Shown here in pieces: positions 17,290 through 26,500 of a stretch of 64,000 bases of DNA (position 1 is the stretch's first letter; each line of letters begins with the position of its first letter). A model generated the notes under the pieces. It made no database searches and was not told the origin of the DNA. It worked only from the letters and a program-made list of their open reading frames with translations. The translations under genes and the position numbers were made by a program. The DNA is from Pseudomonas sp. Irchel s3f7. GTDB taxonomy: Bacteria > Pseudomonadota > Gammaproteobacteria > Pseudomonadales > Pseudomonadaceae. The stretch is from positions 124,001 to 188,000 of the forward strand of contig NZ_FYDO01000003.1 in assembly GCF_900187615.1 (NCBI RefSeq). Reading direction: 5' to 3'.

Positions 17290-17622
17290 ATGCTCAATTA
17301 CCTGTGGTTTTTTCTTGCCGCGCTGTTCGAAATTGCCGGGTGCTTTGCCTTCTGGATGTGGCTGCGTCAGGGCAAAAGTGCCTGGTGGGTGGTGCCGGCC
17401 CTCATCAGCCTGACGCTGTTCGCGCTGCTGCTGACCCGCATCGAAGCGACCTACGCCGGGCGCGCCTACGCCGCTTACGGCGGCATCTACATCATTGCCT
17501 CGATCGGCTGGCTGGCGGTGGTCGAGCGGATTCGTCCGCTGGGCTCGGACTGGATTGGCGTCGCGCTGTGTGTGATCGGTGCGAGCATCATCCTGTTTGG
17601 CCCGCGATTCTCCGCGTCCTGA
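17290..17622 (+). CDS. YnfA/UPF0060 family membrane protein
   Basis: A 110-residue inner-membrane protein with four hydrophobic helices: [59 protein letters not shown], and [20 protein letters not shown]. The motifs EIAGCFAFW and [11 protein letters not shown] define YnfA/UPF0060, a family related to the small multidrug resistance proteins. The transport role is unproven. No strong ribosome binding site is visible before ATG 17290. Confidence 0.92.
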   Translation: MLNYLWFFLAALFEIAGCFAFWMWLRQGKSAWWVVPALISLTLFALLLTRIEATYAGRAYAAYGGIYIIASIGWLAVVERIRPLGSDWIGVALCVIGASIILFGPRFSAS

Positions 17623-17776
17623 CAGAAATTTCCGACTCTCAAACGAACCTGTCAGACCTTTCCGTCAGCAGAACAGGTCTGCGTTGTAGGGCGAGACTGA
17701 TTTACCGCCACTGCATTGTAGGCGTGCAGCCAGCGGGGCATCTTCAAGGGCCGGTAACCCTTGAAGGACAGACCTC

Positions 17777-17962
17777 ATGCTCGTACTCAGCCGCGTTGTG
17801 GGCGAAACAATTTCCATCGGTAACAACATTTCCGTGCGCGTTCTTGCGATCAACGGAAACAACATCCACTTTGGCGTCGAAGCACCTCAAGACGTTGCTG
17901 TACACCGAGCGGAGGTCTACGAACGCATCCAGACCAAAGTGGCGAAAAAGAAGGGCAACTGA
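17777..17962 (+). CDS. CsrA/RsmA-family RNA-binding regulator, divergent paralogue
   Basis: A 61-residue CsrA-type protein (MLVLSRVVGETISIGNNISV ... KVAKKKGN). The RNA-contacting positions Leu4 and Arg44 (VAVHRAEVYERIQ) are kept. It differs from the usual Pseudomonas RsmA: His31 replaces the usual Arg, QDV replaces KEV, and the tail is Lys-rich. It is therefore a secondary paralogue, not RsmA itself. CsrA dimers bind GGA in hairpins and block ribosome access. AAGGA lies eight bases before the ATG, so it could bind its own mRNA. It converges on the YheU gene with five bases between. Confidence 0.92.
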   Translation: MLVLSRVVGETISIGNNISVRVLAINGNNIHFGVEAPQDVAVHRAEVYERIQTKVAKKKGN

Positions 17963-17967
17963 AGGAC

Positions 17968-18195
17968 TCAGTCAAACAGATGCTTGGGCACGTCGTGCTT
18001 GAGCATCAATTGGCATTGCTCGCTTTCCGGATCGAACACGATCAGTGCCTGCCCCTTGGTCAAGGCCTGACGCACGCGCAGGACACGGGTTTCCAGCGGG
18101 GTGTCATCGCCATTGTCGGTACCGTCGCGGGTCACGAAATCTTCGATCAGGCGGGTCAGGGTATCGACTTCAAGTTGGTCGTGGGGGATCAGCAT
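17968..18195 (-). CDS. YheU/UPF0270 family small protein
   Basis: A 75-residue protein beginning MLIPHDQLEVDTLTRLIEDF, with TPLETRVLRVRQALTKGQALIV, diagnostic for UPF0270 (YheU). The start at 18195 is preferred to an in-frame ATG seven codons upstream because GAGG is five bases before it. The function is unknown; the fold is a small helical one. Its 3' end is five bases from the end of the convergent csrA-like gene, so the two mRNAs may overlap at their 3' ends. Confidence 0.87.
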   Translation of the reverse strand: MLIPHDQLEVDTLTRLIEDFVTRDGTDNGDDTPLETRVLRVRQALTKGQALIVFDPESEQCQLMLKHDVPKHLFD

Positions 18196-18283
18196 AGGCA
18201 CCTCGGTTTCAATCAATGGCGCGATGCTACGGCGATTGGGCGAGGACAGCCAGCCCGGGATTTTGTGTTGCCTGGGCTGACGC

Positions 18284-18350
18284 CATCGCGAGCAGGCTCG
18301 CTCCCACAGGGGAAGGCGATCAACTGTGGGAGTGAGCCTGCTCGCGATAG
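18284..18350. repeat. REPIN-type inverted repeat (short spacer)
   Basis: ATCGCGAGCAGGCTCGCTCC (18284-18303) is mirrored by CTCGCGAT ending near 18349, with CCCACAG/CTGTGGG inner arms and a spacer of about 15 bases. One arm has a single substitution. It lies downstream of the M42 peptidase gene and upstream of the YheU gene. Confidence 0.87.
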
Positions 18351-18377
18351 CGGTTTACCTGCAATCAAGGTCCCGGA

Positions 18378-19568
18378 TCAGCTCTGCGAGCGCTGTCCCA
18401 CCAGACTGTCCACCGACGGCACCCGCGTATCGCTTTCCATCTGGGTCTCGTGTTCGAGCTGATGACTGAAACGGTCCAGTGAACCCTTGGCCGGTTGCGC
18501 ATCGCTGGCGAACACCGGCGGGCTGAGGATGTAGGCACCGAGCAATCGGCTCAGCGCGGCGAGGCTGTCGATGTGGGTGCGTTCGTAGCCGTGGGTGGCA
18601 TCGCAGCCGAAGGCGAGCAGGGCGGTGCGAATGTCGTGGCCGGCGGTGACCGCCGAGTGGGCATCGCTGAAGTAATAGCGGAACAGGTCGCGCCGCGCCG
18701 GCAATTCGTTGTCACTGGCCAGGCGTAACAAATGCCGGGACAGGTGATAGTCATAAGGTCCGCCGGAATCCTGCATCGCCACGCTCACGGCATGTTCGCT
18801 GGAGTGTTGGCCGGGGGCGACCGGCGCGATGTCGATGCCGACGAATTCGCTGACATCCCAAGGCAACGCCGCTGCTGCGCCACTGCCGGTTTCTTCGGTG
18901 ATGGTGAACAGCGGGTGACAGTCGATCATCAGTTCTTCGCCGCTGTCGACGATGGCCTTGAGCGCCGCCAGCAACGCGGCGACACCGGCCTTGTCGTCAA
19001 GGTGACGGGCACTGATGTGGCCGCTTTCGGTGAACTCCGGCAGCGGGTCGAAGGCGACGAAATCGCCCACGCTGATGCCCAGGGATTCGCAATCGGCGCG
19101 GGTGGCGCAATACGCATCCAGGCGCAATTCGATGTGGTCCCAACTGATCGGCATTTCATCGACGGCGGTATTGAACGCATGCCCGGAAGCCATCAGCGGC
19201 AACACGCTGCCACGGATCACGCCGTTGTCGGTGAACAGGCTGACGCGGCTGCCCTCGGCAAAACGGCTGGACCAGCAGCCGACCGGTGCGAGGGTCAGGC
19301 GTCCGTTGTCCTTTACCGCACGCACGGCCGCGCCGATGGTGTCCAGGTGCGCGGAGACGGCGCGGTCCGGGCTGTTTTTCTTGCCTTTGAGCGTGGCGCG
19401 GATCGTGCCGCGCCGAGTCATCTCGAAGGGAATGCCAAGTTCCTCAAGGCGTTCGGCGACGTAGCGCACGATGGTGTCGGTGAAACCGGTCGGGCTGGGA
19501 ATGGCGAGCATTTCCAGCAGGACTTTTTGCAGGTAACCGAGATCGGGTTCGGGAATTTTGCTAGTCAT
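18378..19568 (-). CDS. M42-family metallopeptidase of the NAGGN osmoprotectant locus
   Basis: A 396-residue dinuclear-metal aminopeptidase-like protein. Metal-site segments are AHLDTIGAAVRAV, the bridging-Asp region HLDDKAGVAALLAALKA, TEETGSGAAAALP, and the closing CDATHGYERTH. This peptidase regularly accompanies asnO and ngg in Pseudomonas NAGGN loci. A role in turnover of N-acetylglutaminylglutamine amide or a related dipeptide is an inference. The start at 19568 has CAGGAG six bases upstream. Longer in-frame starts would run into the REP element at 19638. It follows ngg after a 157-bp gap holding that element. Confidence 0.9.
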   Translation of the reverse strand: MTSKIPEPDLGYLQKVLLEMLAIPSPTGFTDTIVRYVAERLEELGIPFEMTRRGTIRATLKGKKNSPDRAVSAHLDTIGAAVRAVKDNGRLTLAPVGCWSSRFAEGSRVSLFTDNGVIRGSVLPLMASGHAFNTAVDEMPISWDHIELRLDAYCATRADCESLGISVGDFVAFDPLPEFTESGHISARHLDDKAGVAALLAALKAIVDSGEELMIDCHPLFTITEETGSGAAAALPWDVSEFVGIDIAPVAPGQHSSEHAVSVAMQDSGGPYDYHLSRHLLRLASDNELPARRDLFRYYFSDAHSAVTAGHDIRTALLAFGCDATHGYERTHIDSLAALSRLLGAYILSPPVFASDAQPAKGSLDRFSHQLEHETQMESDTRVPSVDSLVGQRSQS

Positions 19569-19637
19569 GGAAACTCCTGATGAGGTGAGGCCATCGATGG
19601 TTTCGATGAGGGGATGTTTTTTGCCTGTCAGGCCGCT

Positions 19638-19701
19638 TTCGCTGGCAAGCCAGCTCCTACAGGCGTGCGCATTCGAATGCAGGAGCTGGCTTGCCAGCGA
19701 A
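19638..19701. repeat. REPIN-type inverted repeat inside the NAGGN operon
   Basis: TTCGCTGGCAAGCCAGCTCC plus T (19638-19658) and its exact reverse complement (19681-19701) enclose 22 bases. The arms are perfect. It stands between ngg and the M42 peptidase gene, both on the minus strand, where it could stabilise the upstream mRNA or lower downstream expression. Confidence 0.9.
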
Positions 19702-19725
19702 GGGGCCAGTCCAGGCACCACAAAA

Positions 19726-21474
19726 CTAAGAGACCACCGGCTGACTGTGCGGAAACAACAAATCCACAAAGCGCTCCGCCGTCGGTTGCGGTTCATGGTT
19801 GGCCAGCCCGGCGCGTTCGTTGGCTTCGATAAACACGTACTCCGCTTGATCGGCAGCCGGCACCATCAGGTCGAGACCGACCATGGGAATGTCCAGTGCC
19901 CGGGCGGCCCGCACGGCGGCGTCCACCAATGTCGGGTGCAGGATCGCGGTAACGTCTTCGAGAATACCGCCGGTATGCAGGTTCGCCGTACGCCGCACGA
20001 ACAGATGCTCACCGGCCGGCAAAATGCTGTTGTAGTCATACCCGGCGGACTGCAAGGTGCGCTGGGTTTCTTGATCCAGCGGGATCTTGCTTTCACCGTC
20101 GGTGGCCGCTTGTCGACGTCGACTCTGGGCTTCGATCAGCGCACCGACGGCATGCTGACCGTCGCCCACCACTTCGGCCGGCCGGCGAATGGCGGCGGCG
20201 ACCACTTGGAAGCCGATCACCAGAATGCGCAGGTCGAGGCCTTCGTGGAAGCTTTCGAGCAATACGCGGTTGTCGAAGCGGCGGGCGCTCTCGATGGCTT
20301 GCTGCACCTCTTCAATGGTCCGCAAATCCACCGCCACGCCTTGGCCCTGTTCGCCATCCAGCGGCTTGACCACCACCCGCTGGTGCTCGTCGAGAAAGGC
20401 CAAATTGTCGTCAGCGTTGCCGGCCAGTTGTTGGCACGGCAAGTTCAGCCCGGCCGCCTTGAGCACTTTGTGGGTCAGGCTTTTGTCCTGACACAGCGTC
20501 ATGCTGATGGCGCTGGTCAGGTCGCTGAGGGACTCGCGACAACGCACCCGGCGCCCGCCGTGACTGAGGGTGAACATCCCGGCGTCGGCGTCATCGACCT
20601 GTACATCGATGCCGCGCCGGTGCGCTTCCTCGACGATGATCCGCGCGTAAGGATTGAACTCGGCTTCAGGGCCAGGCCCGAGGAACAGCGGCTGATTGAT
20701 GCCGTTCTTGCGCTTGATGGCGAAGGTCGAGAGGTTGCGAAATCCCAGTTTGCTGTAGAGGTTTTTCGCCTGGCGATTGTCATGCAGCACCGACAAATCG
20801 AGATAGGCGAGCCCGCGACTCATGAAGTGCTCGATCAGGTGCCGCACCAGCACTTCACCGACACCCGGCCGGGAGCATTGCGGATCAACCGCCAGGCACC
20901 ACAGGCTGCTGCCGTGTTCCGGATCGTTAAACGCCTTGTGATGATTGAGTCCCATGACACTGCCGATAATCGCGCCGCTGTCCTCGTCCTCCGCCAGCCA
21001 ATACACCGGGCCGCCCAAGTGACGCGGCGTCAGCAGCGTGGCATCGATCGGCAGCATGCTGCGGGCCTGATACAACTGATTGACCGCCTGCCAGTCGGCC
21101 TCGCTTTGTGCGCGACGAATGCGAAAACCACGAAACACACGGGTCGCCTGACGGTAATCGCTGAACCACAAACGCAACGTGTCGGACGGATCGAGAAACA
21201 GCTGCGTCGGTTCCAGCCCCAGCACTTGCTGGGGAGCGGCGACATACAGGGCGATATCCCGCTCGCCGGGTTGCTCATTGAGCAATTCCCCGGCAAGGCT
21301 CGCAGCATCGGCGAAGGTATGGCCGATCAGCAACCGGCCCCAGCCGCAGTGCACAGCAATCGGAGCGGCGCCGAGTTCACAGCGATCTTCGGCCAGACGT
21401 GCCTGCAAGCGTTCATAAGAGGGCGCCTGACCGCGCAACAAGCGTTGGCTGATGGCCGTAGCATGAGGTTTCAT
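19726..21474 (-). CDS. ngg: N-acetylglutaminylglutamine synthetase
   Basis: A 582-residue two-domain enzyme of NAGGN synthesis. An N-terminal GNAT acetyltransferase region covers about residues 105-260 (YWLAEDEDSGAIIGSVMG, WCLAVDPQCSRPGVGEVLVRHL, NLYSKLGF). The C-terminal ATP-grasp ligase covers about residues 290-580 (VVKPLDGEQGQGVAVDL, FIEANERAGLANHEPQPTAERF). It acetylates and joins two glutamines before the amidotransferase step. AAGGAA precedes the ATG, and only three bases separate it from the asnO stop, so the two are co-translated. Induction by osmotic stress is known for the pathway; I see no specific operator. Confidence 0.93.
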   Translation of the reverse strand: MKPHATAISQRLLRGQAPSYERLQARLAEDRCELGAAPIAVHCGWGRLLIGHTFADAASLAGELLNEQPGERDIALYVAAPQQVLGLEPTQLFLDPSDTLRLWFSDYRQATRVFRGFRIRRAQSEADWQAVNQLYQARSMLPIDATLLTPRHLGGPVYWLAEDEDSGAIIGSVMGLNHHKAFNDPEHGSSLWCLAVDPQCSRPGVGEVLVRHLIEHFMSRGLAYLDLSVLHDNRQAKNLYSKLGFRNLSTFAIKRKNGINQPLFLGPGPEAEFNPYARIIVEEAHRRGIDVQVDDADAGMFTLSHGGRRVRCRESLSDLTSAISMTLCQDKSLTHKVLKAAGLNLPCQQLAGNADDNLAFLDEHQRVVVKPLDGEQGQGVAVDLRTIEEVQQAIESARRFDNRVLLESFHEGLDLRILVIGFQVVAAAIRRPAEVVGDGQHAVGALIEAQSRRRQAATDGESKIPLDQETQRTLQSAGYDYNSILPAGEHLFVRRTANLHTGGILEDVTAILHPTLVDAAVRAARALDIPMVGLDLMVPAADQAEYVFIEANERAGLANHEPQPTAERFVDLLFPHSQPVVS

Positions 21475-21477
21475 CGA

Positions 21478-23250
21478 TCAGATTCCTTGTTCGCTGAGCC
21501 ACAGGTTCAGCGCAGCCAGTTGCCACAGCTTCGAGCCGCGCAAGGGCGTCAATTGACCTTGTGGGTCGGTCAGCAAGCGGTCGAGCATGGCGGGGTTGAA
21601 CAGGCCGCGATCCTGGCTTGGATCCAGCAACAGTTCGCGTACCCAGTCCAGTGTGTCGCCTTGCAAATGCTTGAGGCCCGGCACCGGGAAGTAACCTTTC
21701 TTGCGGTCGATCACTTCGCTCGGGATCACCAGCCGCGCGGCTTCTTTCAACACCTGTTTGCCTCCGTCCGGCAGTTTGAATTGACCCGGCACGCGAGCCG
21801 ACAATTCAACCAGGCGATAGTCGAGAAACGGCGTGCGCGCCTCCAGGCCCCAGGCCATGGTCATGTTGTCGACGCGTTTGACCGGGTCGTCCACCAGCAT
21901 CACCGTGCTGTCCAGGCGCAAGGCCTTGTCTACCGCAGCATTGGCGCCAGGTTGTGCGAAATGTTCCTTCACGAAGTCGCCGGCGGCGTCATTGGCGGTC
22001 AGCCATTTCGGCTGCACGGTGGCGGCGTAGTCGTCGTAGCTGCGGTCAAAAAACGCTTCGCGATACGCGGCATACGGGTCGCTGGCGCCGTCCACTTGCG
22101 GGTACCAGTGATAACCGGCGAACAGCTCGTCGGCACCCTGGCCGCTTTGGACAACCTTGCAATGCTTGGCCACTTCCCGCGACAGCAAATAAAACGCGAT
22201 GCAGTCGTGGCTGACCATCGGTTCGCTCATGGCGCGGAACGCAGCGGGCAATTGCTCGATGATCTCTTTCTCGGCGATACGCAGTTGATGATGCTGCGTG
22301 CCGTAGTGCCGGGCGATCAGGTCCGAATACTGGAATTCGTCGCCGCGCTCGCCGCCGGCGTCCTGGAAACCGATGGAAAAGGTCGACAGGTTTTCCACGC
22401 CCACTTCGCGCAACAAACCGACAAGCAAGCTTGAATCGACACCGCCCGACAACAGCACACCGACATCGACCGCCGCGCGTTGGCGGATGGCAACAGCGTC
22501 GCGAGTGCTGTCGAGCACACGATCGCGCCAGTCTTCGAGTGTCAGGTTTTTCTCATCGTCATGTGGGCCATAGGGCAGGGTCCACCAGGTTTTCTGTTCG
22601 GTGCTGCCATCGGCTTCAACACGCATCCAGGTCGCCGGTGGCAGCTTTTCGATACCGGCCAGCAAGGTGCGTGGCGCCGGGACCACGGCGTGGAAATTCA
22701 GGTAGTGATTGAGCGCCACCGGATCGAGGATCGGGTTGATGTCGCCGCCCTTGAGCAACGCTGGCAATGCCGAGGCAAAGCGCAAGCGTTGGCCGGTGCG
22801 CGACAGGTACAGCGGCTTCACGCCGAGGCGGTCGCGGGCGATGAACAGACGCTGGGCATCACGTTCCCAAATGGCAAAGGCAAACATGCCGTTGAGCTTG
22901 GGCAGCAAGGCTTCGCCCCACGCGTGATAACCCTTGATCAGCACTTCGGTGTCGCCACCGGAATAGAAGGCGTAACCGAGGTTTTCAAGCTCGGTGCGCA
23001 GTTCCGGGAAGTTGTAGATCGCGCCGTTGAAGGCCAGGGACAAACCCAATTGCGGGTCGATCATCGGCTGCGCCGAGCCGTCCGAGAGGTCCATGATTTT
23101 CAGGCGCCGATGGCCCAGGGCAATCGGTCCCTGGCTATGAAAACCCCAAGCGTCAGGGCCGCGAGGGGCCAGGTGATGGGTGATTCGTTCTACGGCTGCA
23201 AGGTCTGCAGGTTGATGATCAAAACGTAACTCGCCAGCTAATCCGCACAT
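21478..23250 (-). CDS. asnO: N-acetylglutaminylglutamine amidotransferase
   Basis: A 590-residue asparagine-synthetase-like enzyme that amidates the dipeptide to give the osmoprotectant NAGGN. The class II glutaminase domain starts MCGLAGELRF with the catalytic Cys2, then HHLAPRGPDAWGFH. The synthetase domain has the ATP-pyrophosphatase loop LLSGGVDSSLLVGLL and later SGQGADELFAGYHWYPQ. The start at 23250 is chosen because Cys must be residue 2 and AAGGAA precedes it; a longer frame adds 21 residues. It is the first gene of the operon asnO-ngg-M42 peptidase and is divergent from the NEL-domain gene. Confidence 0.95.
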   Translation of the reverse strand: MCGLAGELRFDHQPADLAAVERITHHLAPRGPDAWGFHSQGPIALGHRRLKIMDLSDGSAQPMIDPQLGLSLAFNGAIYNFPELRTELENLGYAFYSGGDTEVLIKGYHAWGEALLPKLNGMFAFAIWERDAQRLFIARDRLGVKPLYLSRTGQRLRFASALPALLKGGDINPILDPVALNHYLNFHAVVPAPRTLLAGIEKLPPATWMRVEADGSTEQKTWWTLPYGPHDDEKNLTLEDWRDRVLDSTRDAVAIRQRAAVDVGVLLSGGVDSSLLVGLLREVGVENLSTFSIGFQDAGGERGDEFQYSDLIARHYGTQHHQLRIAEKEIIEQLPAAFRAMSEPMVSHDCIAFYLLSREVAKHCKVVQSGQGADELFAGYHWYPQVDGASDPYAAYREAFFDRSYDDYAATVQPKWLTANDAAGDFVKEHFAQPGANAAVDKALRLDSTVMLVDDPVKRVDNMTMAWGLEARTPFLDYRLVELSARVPGQFKLPDGGKQVLKEAARLVIPSEVIDRKKGYFPVPGLKHLQGDTLDWVRELLLDPSQDRGLFNPAMLDRLLTDPQGQLTPLRGSKLWQLAALNLWLSEQGI

Positions 23251-23544
23251 AAATTCCTTACCGGTTTTTCCGTTGGGGAGGGTCAATCGGTACCGCGCCA
23301 AAACGGCGGGCACTCAGAAACTGACCCGGCTGGGTGCTCGTAGTTTTAGATCGATGGGTTATAAGCGGGCCATTGAGGAGGACGAGGGCATGGCATAAGC
23401 CGTTAACACAGTGGCGGTAAATATTGCTGGGATCCATAGGAGTAGTTGCTTGGATGCCCCCGGATCTGATCCGGTATTCGAATTTTTAATTGCCAATGGC
23501 AGACCGTAGGCTGATAGAACCCAAATGCAATAAGGATATTGCTC
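23251..23544. other. Divergent control region between asnO and the NEL-domain gene
   Basis: These 294 bp must hold both promoters. The 23360-23530 part is visibly AT-richer than the flanks (TTCGAATTTTTAATTGCC near 23478). It contains the palindrome TGCCAATGGCA. No strong -35/-10 pair with 16-18 spacing stands out for the NEL-domain gene. I see no reliable small gene here. Confidence 0.5.
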
Positions 23545-26500
23545 ATGCTGACTACTCCAGCAACAACACCGCCAGTCAACACTGTGACATCGGTTCAACG
23601 TCTCGAAGTTTTACTGAAACATACGGGTGAGCTGGCCAAGGCCGAAGCTCTGCAAGCGTCCATACCGCAGTGGTTGGCGAATGCGAGCCTGACGGCGTCG
23701 CAAGCACTCAATTCAGATCTTGCACAGTCCCGTCTTACTTACGCCAAAGCCGCAGAGTTACTCGGGCAACTCAAACCGATGGACGAGTTCTGCAAGCAGG
23801 CGCTGACGAGCAAACTCAAGGAAAAGTGGAAACTCGACATCGATGTCGAACAGGACACACTGGAGATCGTCGAAACAGTGGTTTCTTCGATAGGACTGGT
23901 GCCTGTTGGCTACGAGACGGGCAGCACCAACACGTCTCGCAGCCTGCTTCACGCCGCCATGGAGAACTTCACAGAGCAAGAGACAAAAAGCGCTGGAATC
24001 CCTTCGAAATCATTCATCAAAATCAACGGGGTACGGAGTTCAGACCCTGAAATAACCCCCGCGAAATTCGCCAAGCTCTGTCGAGAGCTCGACTGTGGTG
24101 CCCTTTATCAAGGTCACATCCAAAAGGTCTTGGCCGTTCCAGACAAACCCAAGGGCGATTCAGCTGCCGATGTTCCAGCGTCCACGGCTGACATCCGCCA
24201 GTTGAAGCTGCTGGATATGAAGGTTGCCGCTCATATTGCCCATTTGAAGCAGGACATCAGCCCTGCCGTTTACACGATGTTGCTGAATGTCATCGAGCAG
24301 GATGTCCCGGCAGAAAAAACCCAAGACGCTGTGTTTGATGGCGGCCCGGTGATCTGGCAAGGCTTGATGATTCATGACGCCTGCATTTGTGGGGCGTTGG
24401 TGTTTACCAAGGAATCCATCGACACGGCACCGTCGGCCAAGTGCGTGGTTTACATGCCGAATGAGCCTCGACGACCGTTGTACGAATACGAGTCTCTAGA
24501 TGCCTTCAAGACTTATCTGGCCCTTCACCTGAAAAGCACTGGCTATAAACGGGTTTTCGTCGAGCAATACCTTCCAGGCCATGACAAGAGCGATTTTTTC
24601 ACTGTTTTTGACAAGACCAAGACGCTGGGCACGCTAATCGCCATGCCCGCCGACACCTGTCTGGGCGATTTCTTTTTCAGCGCCTTCCTCAGCAAAACCC
24701 AGAAGTATGCGAAAACTCTCGCCGTTCCGAGTGCGGACGTCGATGCGCAACAGCGAGAAAAAACTATCCAGGCACTGCTCAATGGCGGGCTTTTGATGTT
24801 GAACGCCGCCTCCTTTTTTGTACCGGTGGTTGGTCAGTTGATGCTGTCGGTTGCGGTCGTCGAAATACTCGATGAAGTGTATGAAGGTGTGCGGGACTGG
24901 GCGCACGACGAGCGTGCCGAAGCGCTTTCCCATTTACTGAGCGTCGTCGAAAGCGTCGCGCAGATGGCTGCTTTTGCGGCGGGCGGCAAGGTTATTGCGA
25001 CCGCCCTTCGTAAAACAGTGAAAGAGCAGGCTGCATTTTTCGACGGTTTCGAGGCTGTGACCCGCAATGACGGCAAAGCGCGGCTATGGAAAAACGACCT
25101 CAAGCCCTATCGGCAGATCTCTCCATTGGACGCCGATGTGGAACCTGATTCTGAGGGCGTCTACAAGCAAGGCGAGTTGTCTTCAATCAAGATGGATGGT
25201 GCCATTTTTCGGGTCTCTCGCGAGGCTGCGGGGCAGCCATGGAAGATCAATCATCCAATGCACCCAGACACGTTCAAGCCCGCCATTGAGCGAACAGTGG
25301 AGGGCGGTTGGCGACATGTTTACGAGCATACGCACGAATGGCCTGATAGTGCTTACGCATTGGAACGGACGGATCCACGCCTGAACGACCTGGGCAGTGA
25401 ATTGTCTGTGATTGCCGATATCACCGACATGTCGCCCGCCAAACTGCATGCCTTGCATGAAAGTCACCTGAAGCTACCGCAACGGCTCAACGATTGTGTC
25501 GAACGGGTCAGGCTTGACCGCAAAATAACGGCACTGATCACGGCAATGGAGCGCGAAGAGACCGCCAACACGAACTATGTGCAGGAGCAATTGCAGGTGC
25601 TGCCGAAACTTCCCGGCTGGCCTGCTGAGCGTTTTATTGAGTTGATCGATGAAGACGAGGTTGTCCTCTCGCGTTTTCCGGAAACGGCGCCAACGGATGA
25701 CATGGTCAATGGTGTGCAGGTCTGCCAGGAGCAACTTGATGCGGGAGAGTTGCTCGATACCGTCATCAAAGGCCTCTACCCGAAAGAAGTCGAAGCAATG
25801 ATAGGCAGCGAGACGACGCAATCGAAATCAGTGTTGCTGGCAAAGGCAATTGCCAGCCATCTCAAGAGCGATCGTCAGCCGTTACTCGACTGGCTCTACA
25901 AAAAACACGATGGACCCGCCATCGGCGATGTTGCGACGCTGCGCGAACAGTTCCCTGATCTGCCTGTCCGGGTGGGACAAGAGCTTTTGGATAACGCGTC
26001 GGCCCGAGACCGAATTTTGCTGCGTGACCGCAAGATCCCCGGGCTCGATCTGGCTCGGCAGGCCCGAGAGGCAGGCGCAACGATAAGGCAGGACCGTGCG
26101 CTGATGGGACTGCACCTGCCACAACTGGCCAATGCCGATACCGAGAATCTGTCGCTGAGGTTGATGGATCAGGTTCAAGGCTGGGATGAAGGTTTTCGCC
26201 TCGAAGTACGTGATGGGTCAGAGACTGGCGCTCTACTGGACAGCGTAGGAAAGGAGGATGCAGCGCTGAAGGGCGTGATCGTCAAAACAGCCGATGGCTA
26301 TCAGGTCACTCAACGCGATGGCTCGGCGGTGACGACCACGACAAACAAACAGCGGGTCGAGTCGATCTATCATGCGTTGCCTCAAGCCCAGCGCAGCCGA
26401 ATGGGATTCACTGAAGTGGAAACAGTGGATGTCTCCACGCTGCGCTCAAGGTTGTTGGCGGCGGCCCCCCGCGATCAGGTACGCACCCGGCGAATGCTGG

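Noticed and set aside
19558..22434. 958-residue plus-strand frame over the NAGGN operon
   Set aside because: It spans asnO, ngg and an intergenic repeat; the minus-strand genes are clear.
23539..23544. TTG start for the NEL-domain gene
   Set aside because: It lies directly on the TAAGGA site; the ATG at 23545 has the right spacing.
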